A stretch of 17,208 nucleotides of DNA from Polyangiaceae bacterium (GTDB taxonomy: Bacteria; Myxococcota; Polyangia; Polyangiales; Polyangiaceae), in the NCBI GenBank assembly GCA_025936205.1, contig JAICTU010000162.1:1-17208 (forward strand), given 5' to 3'. This document shows, in pieces, positions 14,346 to 17,208 of this stretch (position 1 is the stretch's first letter; each line of letters opens with the position of its first letter). Made by a program: the position numbers and the translations under genes. The notes under the pieces are model-generated. The model was not told where the DNA came from and did no database searches. It saw only the letters and a list, made by a program, of their open reading frames with translations.

Positions 14346-15482
14346 ATGGCTGGAAATTCCTTTGGTCAAGCGTTCCGAGTCACCACAGCCGGCGAATCCC
14401 ACGGACCCGGCAATGTCGTGATCATCGACGGCTGCCCGCCAGGGCTGGAGCTGACGCCGGAGATCCTCGCGACGGATCTGGCGCGCCGCCGGCCGGGGCA
14501 GAGCAAGATCGTGACCCAGCGCCAGGAGGCGGATGAGCCAGAGATCTTGGCCGGCGTCTTCGAGGGCCGCACCACGGGCACCAGCATCGCGATCCTGATC
14601 CGCAATACGGACGCCAAGAGCAAAGACTACTCCAACATCAAGGATACCTACCGCCCGGGGCACGCCGACTACACGTTCGATCGCAAGTACGGCTTCCGCG
14701 ACTATCGCGGTGGGGGGCGTTCGAGCGCGCGCGAGACCACGGCGCGCGTGGCGGCAGGCGCGGTCGCCAAGCAACTGCTCGCGGCGCAGCTGGGCGTGCG
14801 CATCGTGGGCTACGTGAAGCAGGTGGGCGACATCGTCGCGGACGTCCCCGATCCGGCTGCGGTCACCCTGGGGCAGGTGGAGACGCTGCCCGACGGTGAG
14901 CCCAACATCGTGCGCTGCCCCGACGTACAAAAGGTCCCGGCGATGATTCAACTGATCGAGGCCGTGCGCAAAGATCAGGATTCGATCGGTGGCGTCGCCG
15001 AGTTGGTGGCGACGGGCGTGCCTGCCGGTCTGGGCGAGCCCGTGTTTGACAAGCTGAAGGCCGATCTGGCCAAGGCGCTGTTCAGTCTGCCCGCGGTGCT
15101 CGGCGTCGAATACGGCAGCGGCTTTGCTTGCGCGACGATGCGCGGCAGCGCCCACAACGATCCGTTCGTGCTCGATCCTGCGACGCCGGCTCCGGCCCCG
15201 GGCGGCGTGCCGCGCATCCGCACCAACAAGAATCACCACGGCGGCATGTTGGGTGGCATCTCCAGCGGCATGCCGATCGTGCTGCGCGCTGCGGTCAAGC
15301 CCACCAGCAGTTTGCCGCGCCCGCAGGACACGGTGAACCGCCAGGGCGAAGCCACGACCGTGCGCACCACAGGCCGCCACGATCCTTGCCTCTTGCCGCG
15401 CTTCATCCCGATGGGCGAGGCGATGATCGCGTTGGTGCTCGCCGACCACTACCTGCGTCAACGAGCTCAGGGCGGCGTGTAG
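14346..15482 (+). CDS. aroC: Chorismate synthase
   Basis: AroC converts 5-enolpyruvylshikimate-3-phosphate to chorismate using reduced FMN, the last shared step of aromatic amino acid synthesis. The 378 residues carry the signatures GESHGPGN (16-23), YRGGGRSSARET (120-131) and GRHDPC (343-348), plus NKNHHGGMLGGISSGMPI; the protein looks complete and active. ATG 14346 gives MAGNSFGQAFRVTTAGESHG, matching family N termini. An in-frame TTG at 14280 would add 22 residues encoded by the C-rich repeat tract and is rejected. There is no Shine-Dalgarno sequence before the ATG, which is unusual. It stands alone, without other aro genes; eboD earlier in the window is a relative of AroB but belongs to another pathway. 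It is convergent with the lipoprotein gene downstream. Confidence 0.97.
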   Translation: MAGNSFGQAFRVTTAGESHGPGNVVIIDGCPPGLELTPEILATDLARRRPGQSKIVTQRQEADEPEILAGVFEGRTTGTSIAILIRNTDAKSKDYSNIKDTYRPGHADYTFDRKYGFRDYRGGGRSSARETTARVAAGAVAKQLLAAQLGVRIVGYVKQVGDIVADVPDPAAVTLGQVETLPDGEPNIVRCPDVQKVPAMIQLIEAVRKDQDSIGGVAELVATGVPAGLGEPVFDKLKADLAKALFSLPAVLGVEYGSGFACATMRGSAHNDPFVLDPATPAPAPGGVPRIRTNKNHHGGMLGGISSGMPIVLRAAVKPTSSLPRPQDTVNRQGEATTVRTTGRHDPCLLPRFIPMGEAMIALVLADHYLRQRAQGGV

Positions 15483-15504
15483 CGCTGCGCGACCTCGAGG
15501 GCGA

Positions 15505-15537
15505 AACGGCGATCGCCGCGCGTCACGCGACGCCGTT
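15505..15537. terminator. Stem-loop between convergent aroC and lipoprotein genes
   Basis: AACGGCG (15505-15511) pairs with CGCCGTT (15531-15537). The loop contains a smaller inverted repeat, CGCGTCACGCG. It sits in the 76-bp gap between two convergent stops, a natural place for a bidirectional terminator. TTAAAA follows shortly after on the plus side. There is no good T tract, so confidence is low. Confidence 0.35.
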
Positions 15538-15558
15538 CCTTAAAAGGGCGCCGCTCTG

Positions 15559-16362
15559 TCAGCGCAAGTATGGCGGATCCGACTTTTCGTCGGACTCGAG
15601 CACGCGCTTCAGCACCACCAGGCGCCCCGTGTCTCGCGCGCGCCAGAGCAGCTGGTCGTTTTGGACGCAATAGTCGAAGAATTGCTTCGGCTCGTCCGTC
15701 TCGGGAAAGATGTCGCCGCCGATGACCACGGCCTTCTCGAGCACACCGTAGGTGCCCTCCTTGTCCAGCTCGGTCTCACGGCGCTTCGAGCAATTGCACT
15801 CTCCACCGACCGAGCTGCACGACATCATGCCGGTGCTCAAGGTCGCACACACCGAGGCCATCTTTTCCGCCTTGATGGTCACGTCGAAGGTGGCGTTCAG
15901 GCAGCCGCGGCTGAGCGTCATGTCCACCGTATCGACACGCATGCGGTGATCCTTGGCGACGCCGCCGGCGAACTCGATGGTGCCCTTCCAGTCGGAGCTC
16001 ACACTCGACACCGCGTCGTAACAGGCCGTGGTGTCCAGATTCATCACCGTCTGGCCCCAGATCTGCATCGCCTTGCGGTTGAGCGTTTGCTTGCTGCAGG
16101 TCTCCTGCATCTCCCAGGTGCCCGCCAGGAGCCCGCCGCACGGCTCGAACTGCCTGCAGATCTGCGGAGCACCGTCGTCCACCAGGGCCACGAAGTCTGA
16201 CGGATCACCGGGAGCCACGAGCGAGGCGCTCGGGTCCTCCTGGGCGATGCTTTCCACGTCGCCCAGCGCGTAATCGGTGCCGAGATCCACGGGCGCTGCG
16301 GGGCTGCAAGCGGGCGAAAATGCCAGCCACACCAGCAGCTTTCCGAGCCTCGCAGGGCCCAA
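15559..16362 (-). CDS. Cys-rich predicted lipoprotein, function unknown
   Basis: I do not recognise this family. The start is taken as TTG at 16362 because GGAG (within GAGGAG) lies seven bases upstream and the protein then begins MGPARLGKLLVWLAFSPAC, a short signal peptide with basic residues, a hydrophobic core and a Cys at 19. The lipobox FSPAC is not ideal. The mature part (about 249 residues) is rich in cysteine: eleven counting C19, in contexts such as QICRQFEPCGG, METCSK-like QETCSKQT, TACYD, RGCLN, SVCAT, MMSCSS and GECNCSK. The spread suggests several disulphides, so an extracytoplasmic, beta-rich protein is likely. WEMQETC and GTIEFAGG resemble the way lipocalin-like or adhesin-like lipoproteins read, but no family call is justified. 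It seems monocistronic. Confidence 0.75.
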   Translation of the reverse strand: MGPARLGKLLVWLAFSPACSPAAPVDLGTDYALGDVESIAQEDPSASLVAPGDPSDFVALVDDGAPQICRQFEPCGGLLAGTWEMQETCSKQTLNRKAMQIWGQTVMNLDTTACYDAVSSVSSDWKGTIEFAGGVAKDHRMRVDTVDMTLSRGCLNATFDVTIKAEKMASVCATLSTGMMSCSSVGGECNCSKRRETELDKEGTYGVLEKAVVIGGDIFPETDEPKQFFDYCVQNDQLLWRARDTGRLVVLKRVLESDEKSDPPYLR

Positions 16363-16369
16363 GCTCGAG

Positions 16370-16375
16370 CTCCTC
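16370..16375 (-). promoter_or_regulatory. Ribosome binding site deciding the lipoprotein start
   Basis: GAGGAG read on the minus strand, with GGAG seven bases before TTG 16362. It selects this TTG over any of the upstream codons in the same open frame, whose extra residues are Arg-rich and look non-coding. Confidence 0.7.
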
Positions 16376-16622
16376 GAACGAGTCGCGCTCCAATGGTGCG
16401 CGCGCGGCAAGTCGCACGAATTCAACTTCGCGACTGCAGCTGGGGCGGGTGGGTGGCTTCCTGCCCGCCGTCGACTCCAGGTGAGGAAACGACGCACCAC
16501 AGACCAATTCTGACAACCGGAGCATCCCTGCACAAGGAGCAACTGAAGACGCCTCCCGGAAGTGTATTGACTCGCGCGTTCCGGCGTGTTTTTCCCGGCT
16601 CGACGGCGTCGCCGACGCATTG

Positions 16623-16642
16623 GCTCGGCTGCAAAGCCGAGC
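16623..16642. other. Perfect 8-bp hairpin with GCAA tetraloop
   Basis: GCTCGGCT and AGCCGAGC enclose GCAA, a GNRA-type tetraloop when transcribed from the plus strand. On the minus strand it lies about 210 bases after the stop of the TPR-like gene and could serve as a terminator, but no U tract follows. It might also be part of an untranslated leader of the lipoprotein gene. Confidence 0.5.
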
Positions 16643-16760
16643 GGGTCACCCGGCAGCAACGAGTTCGTCGGGATGCCCCGAAGCGGGCTTCCGCGACGCC
16701 TTCCTGGACGAGGGGTTCGGTCCGGTAGTGCTCAGGTGAGCAGCGCGTCGCGCCAGCATT

Positions 16761-16869
16761 CAGCGCTCAGGGACAAGCAGCGCTCAGGGACAAGCAGCGC
16801 TCAGGGACAAGCAGCGCTCAGGGACAAGCAGCGCTCAGGGACAAGCAGCGCTCAGGGACAAGCAGCGCT
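16761..16869. repeat. 17-bp tandem repeat array, six full copies
   Basis: The unit CAGCGCTCAGGGACAAG is repeated six times without mismatch (16761-16777, 16778-16794, 16795-16811, 16812-16828, 16829-16845, 16846-16862), then a 7-base partial copy to 16869. A diverged, shortened relative (GTGCTCAGGTGAGCAGCG) lies just before the array at about 16728-16745. The stop codon of the minus-strand TPR-like gene (16852-16854) falls inside the last full copy, and that copy together with the partial copy encodes the last five residues. There are no spacers, so it is not CRISPR. The perfect identity suggests recent slippage. Confidence 0.97.
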
Positions 16870-17208
16870 GACGCGCTGTTGCAGCGGAGAATTGGGCCAG
16901 TCGCTGGCAAACGCCGCCGCGGCTGCGCGCGCAGAGTCGCGCTGGCCCGCGCGACACAGTGCGTCCACCCGCAGCGCGTCAGCTTCCATCGCCAGATTGG
17001 GCTGCCCGAAGCGCCGCCGATAGTCGCTCAGCTGCTCCAACGCGCGCGTCGCGGCGCCGGCCTGCAGATTGCTGCGGATCTCGGAGAGGGCCGCGATTTC
17101 CTCGCCGAGCTGGCCACTCAGCGCCAGGGCGGCGGGCGCCGCAGGCTCTTCAGCCGCCGGCACTACCGGCTTCTCCTGCAGCTTTTCCGCGCGATGCGGG
17201 CTCGTCGC
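16852..17208 (-). CDS. TPR/TolA-binding-like C-terminal domain protein (5' partial)
   Basis: The frame is open to the window end, so only the last 118 residues are seen. A Lys/Glu/Pro/Ala-rich stretch (about the first 30 residues) is followed by an alpha-helical repeat domain: EEIAALSEIRSNLQAGAATRALEQLSDYRRRF, then LAMEADALRVDALCRAGQRDSARAAAAAF, then WPNSPLQQRVSAAC. This pattern (counting amphipathic helix pairs, EaxaLRvxALxxxG and yPxSPxxxRV) is one I know from many myxobacterial proteins encoded beside ECF sigma factors, and resembles TolA-binding/YbgF-type repeats. The likely role is protein-protein contact, perhaps in a membrane-anchored regulator; the upstream part would show it. A GTG at 17163 is an internal codon, as sequence upstream is open and continuous. 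The TGA stop lies in the tandem array. Confidence 0.75.
   Translation of the reverse strand, partial: ATSPHRAEKLQEKPVVPAAEEPAAPAALALSGQLGEEIAALSEIRSNLQAGAATRALEQLSDYRRRFGQPNLAMEADALRVDALCRAGQRDSARAAAAAFASDWPNSPLQQRVSAACP

Larger units (their letters stand above)
16363..16851. other. Intergenic region, about 490 bp, no convincing gene
   Basis: Between the stop of the TPR-like gene and the start of the lipoprotein gene, both on the minus strand, I see no supportable coding sequence. The stretch holds the GAGGAG ribosome site of the lipoprotein gene, a minus-strand TTGTCA at 16507-16512 that could be a -35 box without a good -10, a GCAA-loop hairpin (16623-16642), a perfect small palindrome TGCTCAGGTGAGCA (16729-16742), and the 17-bp tandem array from 16761. 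Plus-strand readings across it look random and change with repeat phase. Confidence 0.6.

Noticed and set aside
16363..16659. Extended N terminus of the Cys-rich lipoprotein
   Set aside because: Arg/Ser-rich sequence that would bury the signal peptide; a strong ribosome site precedes TTG 16362.
16761..16869. CRISPR array
   Set aside because: Units are directly adjacent with no spacers, the unit is only 17 bp, and no cas genes are near.
16586..17023. Plus-strand protein with SALRDKQRSGTSSAQGQ-type repeats
   Set aside because: It arises from reading the 17-bp array in rotating frames and runs antisense to the TPR-like gene; no ribosome site and no family.

Overview
The window is GC-rich (about two-thirds G+C by eye), gene-dense bacterial chromosome with many GTG/TTG starts and tightly packed operons. 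The lipoproteins with Ser/Gly/Ala/Pro-rich linkers, and a C-terminal repeat protein of a kind I associate with myxobacterial sigma-factor genes, suggest a myxobacterium (Polyangiales-like, Myxococcota). That placement is inference; there is no rRNA or other marker here.

Region 1 (1-7257) is an ebo cluster. The plus strand carries eboD (5' end cut by the window edge), eboE, eboC and a YfcE-type metallophosphoesterase. Facing them on the minus strand is an operon read eboA, eboB, eboF and a short degenerate tyrosine-recombinase-like gene. All six Ebo families (A-F) are present, but as two convergent halves whose last genes overlap tail to tail by 15 bp. The ebo genes are known for a role in moving a scytonemin precursor to the periplasm in Nostoc punctiforme, and they recur in many unrelated bacteria; their chemistry is unsolved. 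A sugar-phosphate cyclase (EboD), a membrane prenyltransferase (EboC), a TIM-barrel isomerase-like protein (EboE), a TatD-like hydrolase (EboB) and a phosphodiesterase (EboF) together suggest synthesis of a prenyl-linked cyclitol-type compound. The extra phosphoesterase and the coupled dead recombinase are the least expected parts.

Region 2 (7258-11371) is a divergent operon, pcaD-pcaC-pcaH-pcaG-pcaB. It encodes every step from protocatechuate to beta-ketoadipate. No regulator, transporter or pcaIJF gene is in the window. The genes overlap or are separated by at most 3 bp, so they are almost certainly co-transcribed.

Region 3 (11372-15482) holds a minus-strand core methionine-synthase-like protein (only the catalytic MetE domain), a plus-strand secreted PQQ-type sugar dehydrogenase lipoprotein flanked by two hairpins of the same GCGGGG-N3-CCCCGC type, and aroC (chorismate synthase) with an unusual C-rich repeated leader.

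Region 4 (15483-17208) holds a minus-strand Cys-rich lipoprotein of unknown function, a roughly 490-bp non-coding stretch with hairpins and a 17-bp tandem repeat array, and the 3' end of a minus-strand TPR-like protein gene that runs off the window. The stop codon of that gene lies inside the last full repeat unit.
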